NCBI GenBank assembly: GCA_963704535.1
Contig: OY969916.1
Coordinates: 2,170,001 to 2,234,000, forward strand
DNA from: G963704535 sp963704535
GTDB taxonomy: Bacteria > Chloroflexota > Chloroflexia > Chloroflexales > Roseiflexaceae
Direction of reading: 5' to 3'
DNA length: 64,000 nucleotides
Below are positions 37,408 through 46,675 of the stretch, piece after piece; position 1 is the first letter of the stretch, and each line of letters starts with the position of its first letter. Below the pieces are notes generated by a model. That model worked only from the letters and a program-made list of their open reading frames with translations, searched no databases and was not told where the DNA came from. The position numbers and the translations under genes were made by a program.

Positions 37408-40335
37408 ATGACCCAACCACGCACCGACAGAGAGATCGTGGCGGCGCTGGCCACCAAGATCGGCGGTGAGCCACCTGTAGTCGTGTATGACGAGCAAGGT
37501 AGGGCGATCTCGCTGGATCTCAGCGGTCGTAGATTAACATCATTGCCTGATGAGGTGATACAGCTCTCCCAGTTGCAATGGCTCTATCTTTACGAGAATC
37601 AGTTGACCACCATGCCCGACACCCTCGGCCAGCTCACCCACTTGCAAGAACTCTATCTTCAAAAGAACCAGTTGACTGCCGTGCCTGACACCCTCAGCCA
37701 GCTCTCACAATTGCAAGAACTCTATCTTCAAAAGAACCAGTTGACCGCCGTGCCTGACACCCTCAGCCAGCTCTCACAATTGCAAGGCCTCTATCTTGAC
37801 GAGAACCAGTTGACTGCCCTGCCTGACACCCTCGGCCAGCTCTCACAATTGCAAGAACTCTATCTTTACAAGAACCAGTTGACTGCCCTGCCCGACACCC
37901 TCGGTCAACTGACCCAGTTACAAGTGCTCGATCTGCGCTGGAACCAGTTGACTGCCCTGCCCGACACCCTCGGCCAGCTCTGCCACCTGGAATGGCTCTA
38001 TCTGAACAGGAACCAGTTGACTGCCGTGCCTGACACCCTCGGCCAGCTCTCCCACTTGCAAGGGCTGACACTTGACGGCAACGACAACTTGATGATCCCC
38101 CCGCCAGAGATCGTCGCACAAGGGACAGCGCCGATATTGGCATTTCTGCGCGAGCTACAGCGCAACAACACGATGCGCTACGAGTCAAAGCTGCTGGTGG
38201 TGGGCGAGGGCGGCACCGGCAAATCGTCGCTGCTGCGGGCGCTGCGGGATGAGGCGTTCGTCCAAGGGTTGAGCACCACGCACGGGATCGAGGTGGGCAG
38301 CTACGAGCTGCTGCACCCGGAAGATCCGGTGCTGGCCCTCAGGCTGAATACCTGGGACTTCGGCGGCCAGGAGATTTATCACGCGACCCACCAGTTCTTC
38401 CTGACCCAGCGCTCGCTGTATGTCATCGTGTGGAACGCGCGGTTGGGCGTGGAGCAGGCGCGGCTAGACTATTGGCTGAAGACGATTCAGGCGCTTGCGC
38501 CGCACGCGCCGATCCTGCTGGTGGCGACGCATACTGACGAGCGCACGGCCGATATCAACGTTCAGCTCTACCAGGCGACCTACCCACAGATCGCAGGTAA
38601 CTTCGCGGTGAGCAACCAGAGCGGAGTTGAACTCGATGCGCTGCGGGCGGCACTGGCGCAGCAGGCGGCGCGGCTGCCACTGATGGGGCAGCCGTGGCCA
38701 ACCCGGTGGCTGGTGGTGGAGCAGGTGCTACTTCACAAGCCGGAATACCATATCGACGAGACGACACTTTACCAAGTGTGTACGGAATACCAGGCGCAGG
38801 ATCAGCAAACGTTGGGCGATTACCTGCACGATCTGGGGAAGATCCTGTATTTCCGCAACGACGAGGTGCTACGCAATCTGGTGGTGCTGAAGCCGAACTG
38901 GATCACTAGGGCGATCAGTTGCGTGCTGACCGACGAGGCCACACGCGCAGCGCACGGCGTCCTTTCCCACGCCGCTCTGTCGCGGATCTGGGCCGATTAC
39001 GCGCCGCGGCTGTACCCGGTCTTCCTACGGCTGATGGAGCGCTTCGACCTGAGCTACCAGATCGAGGCTGACGAGCCAGGCGACCACCCAATCCGTAGCC
39101 TGGTGCCGCAACTGCTGCCGTTCCAGCCGCCGCACGCGCTGCCGGCCTGGCCGGAAACGCCGCCGGCCGGGCAGGCCCAGGTGCAGATGATCTACCGGCT
39201 GGATTTTGTGCCCGCCGGAATTATGAGCTGGTTCATCGTGCGGACGCACCGCTACACCAGGAGCCTGCACTGGCGCGAAGGTGCGCTGCTGGCGTATGAG
39301 CAGCACGAGGCGCGAGTCGAGCTGAACCCGCTGACCCGCGAACTGCGCATGGTCGTGTCGGGGGTGCAGCCGCAGAACTTCCTCTCGATCCTGATGCACA
39401 CGGCTGACCTGATCCTGCGACGCTTCAAGGGCTTGAAAGTGGAGCGGGTCGTGCCGTGCATCTGCCACTGGCAACACGGCGACACGCAGCCCTGCTCGTA
39501 TACACACTCCTACGATTACCTGGTGCGGTTGATGGAAAAAGGATATGAGACGAGCAGGTGCGAGAAACATCTGGAGGAAGTGTCGGTGCTAACGCTGTTG
39601 TACGGGATTCACCCCAGCACCAACCAGCAGGTGATCCGGGATCTTCAGGCGGGCCAGCAGCAGATGATCCAGCAGTTGGGCAAGCTGGATCTGCTCGACG
39701 AGTTGCTGGCCCGTCAACATCAACTCTCGGAACTGCTGGTGCGCAACTTTACGCGCCGCTGGAACCTGGAAATGCAGCGGCTAGAAGCGGAGTGCCCGAA
39801 TACGTTCTGCCTGATGCCGGGCAGCCGACGCGGATGGGACCCGCGCAACTGGACAGGACTCGAGTACCGAATGTACCTGATCTGCCAGCACCCACCACAT
39901 CCGCATATGCACGGCGAGGGCTACCCGCTGCACCAGCCGAAAGAGTGGTGGGGCCAGATCAGCCCGTGGCTAGGGCACCTGGTCCACTTCCTCAAGTTCG
40001 GCGTGCCGCTGGGGGCGGCGATCGAGGGCGTCTACGACACGGTGACAGCCAAGCAATTCGAGGCAGAGATCGTGCTGATGGAGCAGATGACCGCCAGCCT
40101 GCCGGACTTCGGCGACGGCGAGCATTCGCGCTCATTCGCCGCTACGCAGGGCCGCACGCAGGAAGCCGAAGGGGCGGCGCTGCGCGCGCTGCATGGCCTG
40201 CTGCGGACGCTGGACCCGGCGGAACACTGGGCCGACCTGCGCCGCACGCCCACGCCGGATGGCAATATCCTGTGGCTGTGCGCCGAGCACCGCGCGGTGT
40301 ACGAGGTTAAGCCGCTGGTCCTGCCGGAAAATTGA
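37408..40335 (+). CDS. Roco-type protein: LRR - Roc GTPase - COR
   Basis: Cytoplasmic GTPase of 975 residues of the Roco family. Leucine-rich repeats of 23 residues fill about 45-235 (LxxLxxLYLxxNQLTxxPDTLGQ). The Roc domain has P-loop GEGGTGKS (266-273), switch-II WDFGGQE (316-322) and THTD (374-377) as G4. A COR domain follows (PNWITRAISCVLTDEA, LMERFDLSYQIE, RLDFVPAGIMSWFIVR). The last 200 residues (CEKHLEEVSVLTLLYGIHPS; YPLHQPKEWWGQISPWLGHL) match the tail of other bacterial Roco proteins. The 69-bp LRR units are almost identical in DNA, so they expanded recently. Bacterial Roco proteins cycle by GTP-driven dimer change; partners here are unknown. Confidence 0.92.
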   Translation: MTQPRTDREIVAALATKIGGEPPVVVYDEQGRAISLDLSGRRLTSLPDEVIQLSQLQWLYLYENQLTTMPDTLGQLTHLQELYLQKNQLTAVPDTLSQLSQLQELYLQKNQLTAVPDTLSQLSQLQGLYLDENQLTALPDTLGQLSQLQELYLYKNQLTALPDTLGQLTQLQVLDLRWNQLTALPDTLGQLCHLEWLYLNRNQLTAVPDTLGQLSHLQGLTLDGNDNLMIPPPEIVAQGTAPILAFLRELQRNNTMRYESKLLVVGEGGTGKSSLLRALRDEAFVQGLSTTHGIEVGSYELLHPEDPVLALRLNTWDFGGQEIYHATHQFFLTQRSLYVIVWNARLGVEQARLDYWLKTIQALAPHAPILLVATHTDERTADINVQLYQATYPQIAGNFAVSNQSGVELDALRAALAQQAARLPLMGQPWPTRWLVVEQVLLHKPEYHIDETTLYQVCTEYQAQDQQTLGDYLHDLGKILYFRNDEVLRNLVVLKPNWITRAISCVLTDEATRAAHGVLSHAALSRIWADYAPRLYPVFLRLMERFDLSYQIEADEPGDHPIRSLVPQLLPFQPPHALPAWPETPPAGQAQVQMIYRLDFVPAGIMSWFIVRTHRYTRSLHWREGALLAYEQHEARVELNPLTRELRMVVSGVQPQNFLSILMHTADLILRRFKGLKVERVVPCICHWQHGDTQPCSYTHSYDYLVRLMEKGYETSRCEKHLEEVSVLTLLYGIHPSTNQQVIRDLQAGQQQMIQQLGKLDLLDELLARQHQLSELLVRNFTRRWNLEMQRLEAECPNTFCLMPGSRRGWDPRNWTGLEYRMYLICQHPPHPHMHGEGYPLHQPKEWWGQISPWLGHLVHFLKFGVPLGAAIEGVYDTVTAKQFEAEIVLMEQMTASLPDFGDGEHSRSFAATQGRTQEAEGAALRALHGLLRTLDPAEHWADLRRTPTPDGNILWLCAEHRAVYEVKPLVLPEN
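37561..38080 (+). repeat. 69-bp tandem repeat encoding the LRRs
   Basis: Eight in-frame copies of 69 bases (starting CAGCTCTCNCANTTGCAA), several differing by only a few bases. They give 23-residue LRRs and leave the reading frame open whatever the copy number. Confidence 0.9.
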
Positions 40336-40409
40336 GAATGGACGATTGACAACGGACGACTGACAACGGACACACTTCACGCTTCACGTATCGTTACGAG
40401 CGATTACAC

Positions 40410-41516
40410 ATGAAAGCCACCAGGCTTACGATCCCACTCTTCCTCGTCGCCCTGCTCGCCGCGCAGTTCTGGGCGCTGCGCGTGCCGGCCCGGCTGCACC
40501 TGCCCGAACAGCAGCGCGTCGAGACGACCAACCCCAAGATCGGCGTTCACACCCGGCTGACCGGTATCGCCGACGAGGCCTATATCGCCCAAACGCTGCG
40601 CCAGGTGCGCGAGATGGGCGCGAGCTGGATCGTCGACCTATTCCCATGGGCCTACGTCCAGCCGCGCTCGCGCTACGGCTTCGACTGGACCGGCAGCGAC
40701 ATGGTGATCGCCCACGCGGCCCGCCAAGGGCTCAACGTCGTCGCTCGCATTGACATCGTCCCAGCCTGGGCGCGCCCGACCGACAGCAGTGACCGCTACC
40801 TCGACCAGGAGCACTACGTCGATTATGCCGACTACGTCGTGGCGTTCCTCCAGCGCTACCGGCCCGCCGGCGTGCGCCACGTGATCATCTGGAACGAGCC
40901 GAACCTGGCCTTCGAGTGGGGCCAGCGCCCGCCCGACCCCGGCGCCTACGCCGCGCTGCTCAAGGTGGTCTACCCGCGCGTCAAGGCCGCCGTGCCGGAC
41001 GCCATCGTGATCGCCGGGGCGCTCTCGCCCGGCCCCGACCTGGGCGCCGGCGCCGAGCGGATCGGCGATGTCCCGTACCAGGCCGCGCTCTACGACGCCG
41101 GGGCCGCGCCGTACTTCGACATGTGGGCGGTCCATACCTACGGCTACAAGTACCCGCACGACACCGCGCCGCAGCTCTCCGAGGTCAACTTCCGGCGCGT
41201 CGAGGTAATCCACGACCTCATGGCCCGCTTCGGCGACGGCCACAAGCCAATCATCATCACCGAGGGCGGCTGGAACGACAACCTGCGCTGGACCGCAGCA
41301 GTGCGGCCCTCGCAGCGGCTGCGCTGGACCGTCGGGGCCTATGAGCTGGCGAAGCGCTGGGATTGGCTGGAGGCCATGTGCCTGTGGCAGTTCAGCCTGC
41401 CGCTGCCCACGCACACCTACCAGGACAACTGGACCTTTGTCGCCTCGGATGGGACGCCCAAGGCGATCTACTGGGCCGTGCGCGAGGCGGCGCGCGGCGC
41501 GGCGACGGCGCGTTGA
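40410..41516 (+). CDS. Exported clan-A glycoside hydrolase (GH39/GH5-like)
   Basis: Protein of 368 residues with an N-terminal signal or anchor (LTIPLFLVALLAAQFWAL) and a TIM-barrel glycosidase. Acid/base Glu163 is in IIWNEPNLAF, the nucleophile Glu285 in IIITEGGWND, the spacing expected in clan GH-A. WAYVQPRSRYGFDW and HTYGYKYPHDTAP are substrate-binding-loop type segments. Similar chloroflexotal proteins are annotated as GH39-like or cellulase family; the glycan is unknown. Downstream is convergent Der with only 6 bases between the stops. Confidence 0.8.
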   Translation: MKATRLTIPLFLVALLAAQFWALRVPARLHLPEQQRVETTNPKIGVHTRLTGIADEAYIAQTLRQVREMGASWIVDLFPWAYVQPRSRYGFDWTGSDMVIAHAARQGLNVVARIDIVPAWARPTDSSDRYLDQEHYVDYADYVVAFLQRYRPAGVRHVIIWNEPNLAFEWGQRPPDPGAYAALLKVVYPRVKAAVPDAIVIAGALSPGPDLGAGAERIGDVPYQAALYDAGAAPYFDMWAVHTYGYKYPHDTAPQLSEVNFRRVEVIHDLMARFGDGHKPIIITEGGWNDNLRWTAAVRPSQRLRWTVGAYELAKRWDWLEAMCLWQFSLPLPTHTYQDNWTFVASDGTPKAIYWAVREAARGAATAR

Positions 41517-41522
41517 CGTACC

Positions 41523-42881
41523 TTACCGTCGCTTCTTCTCCCGCTCATCCTTCTCCTCGCGGCTCCTGAAGACGATCTTGATCGGCGTGCCGGTGAAGGT
41601 GTATCGCTCGCGGATGCGGTTCTCCAAGTAGCGCCCATAGCCCCAGTGGACCTCCTCGGCGTTGTTGGCGAAGAACAGGAACACCGGCGGGGCCGCCTGG
41701 GGCTGGGTGGCGTAGTAGAGCCGCAGGTGCGCGCCCTTGTGAACCGTGGTCGGCGGGTGGTCGTAGACCGCATCGCGCAGCAGGCTGTTGAGCGCCGAGG
41801 TCGGGATGCGGCGCTGGCGCTCCTGGGCGATCTCCATCGCCAGCGGGATCACCTGGTCGAGACGCTGGCCGGTCTTGGCCGAAATGAACAGCAGCGGCGC
41901 GTAGGGGATGAACTTCAGCTCCTCGCGCAGGTGCCGAGTGAAGGCGTTGAAGGTGTCGTTGTCCTTAATGACCAGGTCCCACTTATTGACCAGCACCGCC
42001 ACGCCCTTGAGCTGCTCAAGGATCATGCCGGCGATATGCGTATCCTGGGCGGTGACGCCCTCCTCGGCGTCGATCAGCAGCAGCGCCACATCGCTGCGCT
42101 CGATCGCGCGCAAGGCCCGCAGCACGCTGTACTTCTCGATGCCCTGCTCGATCCGGCCGCGCCGCCGGATGCCGGCGGTATCGATCAGCAGCAGGCGCGT
42201 GCCGTTGACATCAAGCGGGGTGTCGATCGTATCGCGGGTGGTGCCCGGCACCGCGCTGACGACGCTGCGCTCCTGGCCCAGCAGCCGGTTCAGTAGCGAC
42301 GACTTGCCGACGTTCGGGCGCCCGACGATCGCGATCTTGATCGCCGCGTCCTCGTCCTGCTCCTCGACGATCGGCAGCAACTCGGCCACGCGGTCGAGCA
42401 CGTCGCCGGTGCCGATGCCGTGGTAGGAACTCATGGGGATCGGCTCACCGAGGTTGAGCGCATAGAACTCGACCGCGTTGAGCGAGCGCTCCTGGTTATC
42501 GGCCTTGTTGGCCGCCAGGATCACGGGCTTATAGGTCGAGCGCAGCACCTCGGCGACCTCGGCGTCGGCGGTCGTGAGGCCCTCGACGGTGTCGACCAGG
42601 AAGATGATCGCGTCGGCCTCCTCGATCGCCAGCTCGGCCTGCTCGCGGGCGCGCCGAGCGATCTCGATCAGTGGCGCGTTCTCATCCTCCTCCTCGTACA
42701 GCAGCCCAGCCGTATCGACTACAGTGAAGACGCGGCCATTCCAAACGGTGTCGCCGTACAGGCGGTCGCGCGTGGTGCCCGGCAAATCCTCGACGATCGC
42801 CTTGCGCTCGCCGATCAGCCGGTTGAAAAAGGTCGACTTGCCGACATTCGGCCGGCCGATAATCGCGACGATTGGTTTCAT
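41523..42881 (-). CDS. der: Ribosome-associated GTPase Der (EngA)
   Basis: Essential double-GTPase needed for 50S ribosome maturation. The 452 residues contain two G domains, each with GRPNVGKS (9-16; second near 183), DTAGL/DTAGI switch II and NKAD/NKWD specificity motifs, and the C-terminal KH-like domain with FFANNAEEVHWGYGRYLENR. Start ATG 42881 with AAAGGA fits the canonical MKPIVAIIGRPNVGKS; upstream in-frame codons come from a repeat. Length is standard. Confidence 0.97.
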   Translation of the reverse strand: MKPIVAIIGRPNVGKSTFFNRLIGERKAIVEDLPGTTRDRLYGDTVWNGRVFTVVDTAGLLYEEEDENAPLIEIARRAREQAELAIEEADAIIFLVDTVEGLTTADAEVAEVLRSTYKPVILAANKADNQERSLNAVEFYALNLGEPIPMSSYHGIGTGDVLDRVAELLPIVEEQDEDAAIKIAIVGRPNVGKSSLLNRLLGQERSVVSAVPGTTRDTIDTPLDVNGTRLLLIDTAGIRRRGRIEQGIEKYSVLRALRAIERSDVALLLIDAEEGVTAQDTHIAGMILEQLKGVAVLVNKWDLVIKDNDTFNAFTRHLREELKFIPYAPLLFISAKTGQRLDQVIPLAMEIAQERQRRIPTSALNSLLRDAVYDHPPTTVHKGAHLRLYYATQPQAAPPVFLFFANNAEEVHWGYGRYLENRIRERYTFTGTPIKIVFRSREEKDEREKKRR

Positions 42882-42892
42882 AATCCTTTTGT

Positions 42893-42921
42893 CCGTTGTC
42901 AGTAGTCCGTTGTCCGTTGCA
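42893..42921. repeat. GTCCGTT heptamer tandem
   Basis: GTCCGTTGTCAGTAGTCCGTT and a further GTCCGTT unit; its inverted counterpart (ACAACGGACCACGGACTAC) is at 43050-43075 on the far side of the MITE, so both could pair around it. Confidence 0.75.
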
Positions 42922-43023
42922 AGAGACTGTCTGAAAAGGTTGGAGGTGCCGCTCGTAGTCCGTGGTGGAAAGAGGATCTTGAGGGGCAACCCCTCAGACT
43001 CCCCCTTTCAGCCAGCCTCTAAG
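42922..43023 (+). mobile_element. Palindromic MITE-like element, family A, full length
   Basis: 102-bp copy: AGAGACTGTCTGAAAAGG at the left, CCCCCTTTCAGCCAGCCTCT and AAG at the right, with GTGGTGGAAAGAGGATCTTG and core GAGGGGCAACCCCTC. It lies in the 5' region of der. Confidence 0.92.
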
Positions 43024-43066
43024 AGCGTTCAACGGGACGCCCCCGCAACTGACAACGGACCACGGA

Positions 43067-44749
43067 CTACTGACTCTTGCGCTCGCGTTGGGTCACGACC
43101 TTGCCCCTAGCCTGGGCGCGGCAGAACGCCTCGACGCAGGCGGGGTCGAACTCGGCCCCCGACCCACGCCGAAGAATCGCCAGCGCCTCCTCGGCCGGCA
43201 TCCCGGCGCGGTAGGGGCGGTCGCTGGTCAGCGCATCGAAGACATCGGCGACGGCGACGATCCGCCCGATCAGCGAGATCAACTCCTTGCCCACCAGCCC
43301 ATGCGGATACCCCTTGCCGTCGAGCCGCTCGTGATGCTCCAGGAGCGCCGGCAGCTCCTCGCGCAGCCGCCAGCGCAGCTCTTCCTGCTGCATGATCTCG
43401 TAGCCCATGAGGGTATGCTTCCGCATCTCGGCCATCTCGTCGTCGGTCAGCCGGTCGGGCTTCTTGAGGATCGCGTCGGGGATGCCGATCTTGCCGACGT
43501 CGTGCAGCTCGCCGCCGACCTTGATATGGTAGATCTCCTCGCGGCTCATGCCCAGCTCCTCGGCGATCGCTACCGAGAACTCGGAGACCCGCCGGGAGTG
43601 GCCCTGGGTGTAGGGGTCCTTGGCGTCGATCGCGCCAGCGACCACACTGATCACCCCCTCGAACAGCTTCTGGGTGTTCTCATACAGCCGCGCGAGCTGG
43701 AGCACCGTCGCCGCCTGGCCGGCCAGCGCCTCAAATAGGGCGATATCGTCCTCACTGAACAGGCCGCCGTCGAGCTTATTGAGCGCCTGCGCGCCGCCGA
43801 TGATATTCTCTTTGATCTCGCCCCGATCGGGACCGAGATTGATGCTTGGCGAGCGCAGCGGCACGGTCAGGATCGAGCGGGTCACAAAGCCGCTGCGCTC
43901 ATCGACTTGCTGGTAATGGCGCGGGTCCTTGCTGACGTCGTCGACCAGCACGCGCCCGCCGGTGGCGACCACGTGGCCGATCAGCCCCTGGCCGACCGGC
44001 ACAGTCACCTCCTTGAGCCGGTCGCCCCGGTCGCCGGTGGCGACGTGGAGACGCAGCAGGTCGCTCTGCTCATCGAGCACCCAGACCGAGGTCGCCTCGC
44101 ACTCCAGCAGGTCGCGGGCGTGGTTCATAATCAGCGTCAGCAGCCGATCACGATCGAGCGTCGTGGTCAGTTGGGAGATGATCTCGACCAGCGCTCCCAG
44201 GCGCTTCTCGCGCCGCTGCGCCTCGCCCAACAAGCGTGACTTCTCGATTTCACTCACCATACGGTTCCCCAGGAGCTGGAGCAGGGCCAGCTCCTCGTCG
44301 TCGTCCACCGCTTCCTCCGGGAGATTGAACACCTGGACTACGCCGACCGGCTGCTCGTGCATGAGCAGCGGCAGGCAGTACATTGTGCGCACTCGCAGCT
44401 TCGACTGCTCGCCAAGGCGCCGGTCCCAGCGCTGATCGTTCTCGACATCCTGGATGAAGATCGGCTCGCCGGTACTCAGCGCCGTGCCGGCCAGCCCGCG
44501 CGAGGCCGGGAAGCGCGTGCCGATCAGCCCCAGACTGTGCTGGTCGCCCCTGACCACCTTGAAGATCAGCTCTTTGCGGTTGGGCTCATAGAGGTACAGC
44601 GTGCCGGCCTCGGCGTCAGCCACTTCGAGGAACAGCGCGAGCATCTGGTCGAGCAGATCGTCCAGCTCAGTGCTGGCCGCGATCCGGTTCGCCCGCTGGA
44701 CGGCTTCGACGATGCGTTGGTAGCCAGGGTTGCTCTGCTCACGTTCCAC
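43067..44749 (-). CDS. GAF-GAF-HD-GYP domain protein (probable c-di-GMP phosphodiesterase)
   Basis: Protein of 560 residues. Two GAF domains (about 30-180, RFPASRGLAGTALSTGEPIFI; and about 200-365, VPVGQGLIGHVVATGGRVLV) precede a complete HD-GYP domain: HDVGKIGIPD at 416-425, HH at 472-473 and LDGKGYPHGL. HD-GYP enzymes linearise c-di-GMP with a di-iron site; the GAFs presumably sense a ligand or light. Start is GTG 44749, chosen because GGAGG lies 6 bases upstream; the longer frame to 44830 would translate AATTGAG heptamer repeats. Confidence 0.9.
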   Translation of the reverse strand: MEREQSNPGYQRIVEAVQRANRIAASTELDDLLDQMLALFLEVADAEAGTLYLYEPNRKELIFKVVRGDQHSLGLIGTRFPASRGLAGTALSTGEPIFIQDVENDQRWDRRLGEQSKLRVRTMYCLPLLMHEQPVGVVQVFNLPEEAVDDDEELALLQLLGNRMVSEIEKSRLLGEAQRREKRLGALVEIISQLTTTLDRDRLLTLIMNHARDLLECEATSVWVLDEQSDLLRLHVATGDRGDRLKEVTVPVGQGLIGHVVATGGRVLVDDVSKDPRHYQQVDERSGFVTRSILTVPLRSPSINLGPDRGEIKENIIGGAQALNKLDGGLFSEDDIALFEALAGQAATVLQLARLYENTQKLFEGVISVVAGAIDAKDPYTQGHSRRVSEFSVAIAEELGMSREEIYHIKVGGELHDVGKIGIPDAILKKPDRLTDDEMAEMRKHTLMGYEIMQQEELRWRLREELPALLEHHERLDGKGYPHGLVGKELISLIGRIVAVADVFDALTSDRPYRAGMPAEEALAILRRGSGAEFDPACVEAFCRAQARGKVVTQRERKSQ

Positions 44750-44763
44750 ACCAAACCTCCATT

Positions 44764-44850
44764 GAAGTTGAAAATGAAGAATTGAGAATTGAGAAGAACC
44801 GCAATGCCTGTGGGCCATTCTCAATTTCAATTTTCAATTCTCAATTCATC
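44764..44850. repeat. Inverted pair of AATTGAG/CTCAATT heptamer tandems
   Basis: GAATTGAGAATTGAGAAG on the left and TTCTCAATTTCAATTTTCAA plus TTCTCAATTC on the right form an imperfect hairpin between the minus-strand DUF512 and GAF-HD-GYP genes; the right arm runs into the stop region of the former. Confidence 0.8.
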
Positions 44851-46396
44851 CTTCGCGTGCCAGCGCCCGCACGTAGCGCAGAATCTCTTCCGGCTCGCCG
44901 GCCACCGCGACTGAGACACCCGTCTCGGCCGCGATCCGCTCGATCGCGTACTCGTCAAGCGTGCGCGTCCCGGTATGATCGAACATCACGCGTGGCAGCA
45001 GCGCCCGCCGGGCGCCGCTGGCCGCCAGCTCCCGCACGACATCCTGGCCCATCAGCAGCCCCGAGACTGTTACCGTCGCGCCGAAGAACTGGTTGACCAC
45101 CGGCAGCAGCCGGGCGTGCAGGTTGCCGATGCGGTTGAGCCGATCGACCACCTGTTGGAGCACCGGCGTGATCAGAGTGCCGCAGACCAGCGCCAGCTCG
45201 GTCGGGCGCGGCAGCCGGGCCGGCAGGCGGCGCTGCGCCTTGGCCCAGCCGTCTTGGAAATCGCGGGTCATGCCGACGCCGTTCGAGTACTGCGGCATTC
45301 CGTCGTAGGCGGCGGCCGGCGGAAGCTCACGACCGCACAGCAGGTAGAACTCGTCGGAGGGGTACACCAGGCCGACGCCCAACTCGCGGCGGAAGCGCTC
45401 CTGGTAGGGCGCCAGCAGATCGATCACCTGGGCGGCCTCGTCGGGGCGATAGCAGCGCATCGGCACGTCGGCGGCGACGATCTGGCGCGAGCAATGTCCA
45501 AGCTCCTCCGCCGAGAACCGAGAATCACCATGCACCTCTATGGGCTGGTTCTTGGTTCTTGGTTCTTGGTTCTTTGTCGCCTCGTCCCACAGCGGCTGGC
45601 GCTCCCAGTTCTCGTCGATCCACTCCGGCGTCTCGTGGATATGGATCGCGGCGCGGATGGACTGCGGCCGCTTGCCCTCGAAGCGGTACTTGGTCAGGCC
45701 CACCGGCACTACCGCGATCGTCTGCACCACCGGGTAGAGCGCGGCCAGGTCGCGGATGCTCTGGTGCAGCGTCACGCTGTCGTTCAGGCCCGGCAGCGCC
45801 ACGATCTGGGTATGGACGGCGACGCCCATGCGGCCAAAGCGGCGGATCTGGTCGAGCACGTCGGGCACATCCGGCTTGCCCAGCAGGACCGCCCGCAGTG
45901 CCTGGTTGGTGGCGTGGATCGAGACATACATGGGGCTGAGGTGCTGCTCCTCGATCCGCTGCCAGTCATCCTCGGTGAGGTTGGTGAGTGTCACGAAGTT
46001 GCCGTACAGGAAGCCCAGCCGGTAATCGTCGTCCTTGAGGTAGAGCGATCGGCGCATGCCCTTGGGCATCTGGGTCAGGAAGCAGAACGGGCACTTGTTG
46101 TTGCAGGTGCGCAGCCGGTCGAACAGCGGCTCGACAAACTCGATCCCCAGGTCCTCGTCGGGGTCCTTCTCGATCTCATAGATCGTCTCCTCATCGCCCC
46201 GGCGCACCAGCAGCTCGATCCGCTCCTCGGCGGTCGCGAAGCGGTAGTCGATCACGTCGCGCAGGGGCCGGCCGCCCACTGCGTAGACCACGTCGCCGGG
46301 CCGCAGGCCAAGCTCCTCGGCGATGCTCCCGCCGGCGATGCTGGTGATCGCGCCGCCCACGCCGGTGATATTCTTCAGATTCGGCTGGTATTCCAT
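44846..46396 (-). CDS. DUF512 radical-SAM / PDZ protein
   Basis: Protein of 516 residues: PDZ-like domain (about 1-65, ITSIAGGSIAEELGLRPGDVV), a radical-SAM-like part with the Cys cluster CNNKCPFC (98, 102, 105) and FLTQMPKGMRRSLYLKDDDY, and the DUF512 domain (FFGATVTVSGLLMGQDVV near the end). The family is common in clostridia and Chloroflexota; substrate unknown. Odd: near residue 273-287 it carries TKNQEPRTKNQPIEV, encoded by a TTCTTGG heptamer tandem (45546-45575) like those in the spacers, inserted without breaking frame. ATG 46396 is the family start. Confidence 0.88.
   Translation of the reverse strand: MEYQPNLKNITGVGGAITSIAGGSIAEELGLRPGDVVYAVGGRPLRDVIDYRFATAEERIELLVRRGDEETIYEIEKDPDEDLGIEFVEPLFDRLRTCNNKCPFCFLTQMPKGMRRSLYLKDDDYRLGFLYGNFVTLTNLTEDDWQRIEEQHLSPMYVSIHATNQALRAVLLGKPDVPDVLDQIRRFGRMGVAVHTQIVALPGLNDSVTLHQSIRDLAALYPVVQTIAVVPVGLTKYRFEGKRPQSIRAAIHIHETPEWIDENWERQPLWDEATKNQEPRTKNQPIEVHGDSRFSAEELGHCSRQIVAADVPMRCYRPDEAAQVIDLLAPYQERFRRELGVGLVYPSDEFYLLCGRELPPAAAYDGMPQYSNGVGMTRDFQDGWAKAQRRLPARLPRPTELALVCGTLITPVLQQVVDRLNRIGNLHARLLPVVNQFFGATVTVSGLLMGQDVVRELAASGARRALLPRVMFDHTGTRTLDEYAIERIAAETGVSVAVAGEPEEILRYVRALAREG
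45546..45575. repeat. TTCTTGG heptamer tandem inside a coding region
   Basis: Four units of GGTTCTT lie in the DUF512 gene. Since 3 x 7 is divisible by 3, three added units insert seven codons and keep the frame. Confidence 0.85.
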
Positions 46397-46423
46397 AAGA
46401 TTACGCTTATCGCTCCGATCTGG

Positions 46424-46548
46424 GGAAAAAAGGAGTTTGAGGGGCAGCCCCCTCAGTCTCCCCACTCGCACTCTAAAGTCGAACGGCGCCACCTGGGAAA
46501 AGGGGTTTGAGGGGGCAGCCCCCTCAGTCTCCCCAACTCGCACTGGAA
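46424..46548 (-). mobile_element. Two MITE-like elements, family B
   Basis: Copies at 46424-46476 and 46495-46548, each with GGAAAA, GTTTGAGGGGGCAGCCCCCTC, AGTCTCCCCA and CTCGCACT. Both lie between the DUF512 start and its candidate promoter, i.e. in the 5' leader of the mRNA. Confidence 0.85.
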
Positions 46549-46592
46549 GAAGTCAAAGAATCGTGAAGTACGGGAGGTCCCGTACTGACCTC

Positions 46593-46601
46593 ATTATACC
46601 A
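46593..46601 (-). promoter_or_regulatory. Extended -10 promoter (TGGTATAAT)
   Basis: Minus-strand TGG-TATAAT with a full consensus -10, about 197 bases upstream of the DUF512 start. A CGGGAGGTCCCG palindrome lies just downstream of it (46571-46582) and could be an operator. Confidence 0.5.
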
Positions 46602-46675
46602 TAGCGACTAGAGAATCCTCTCGAATTGAAACATTTTTGTCAGAATACACGTTGTTATCCTAGAGATGGATACTG

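Noticed and set aside
44975..46510. 511-codon plus-strand frame
   Set aside because: Antisense to the DUF512 gene; His/Gln/Val-rich shadow without domain.
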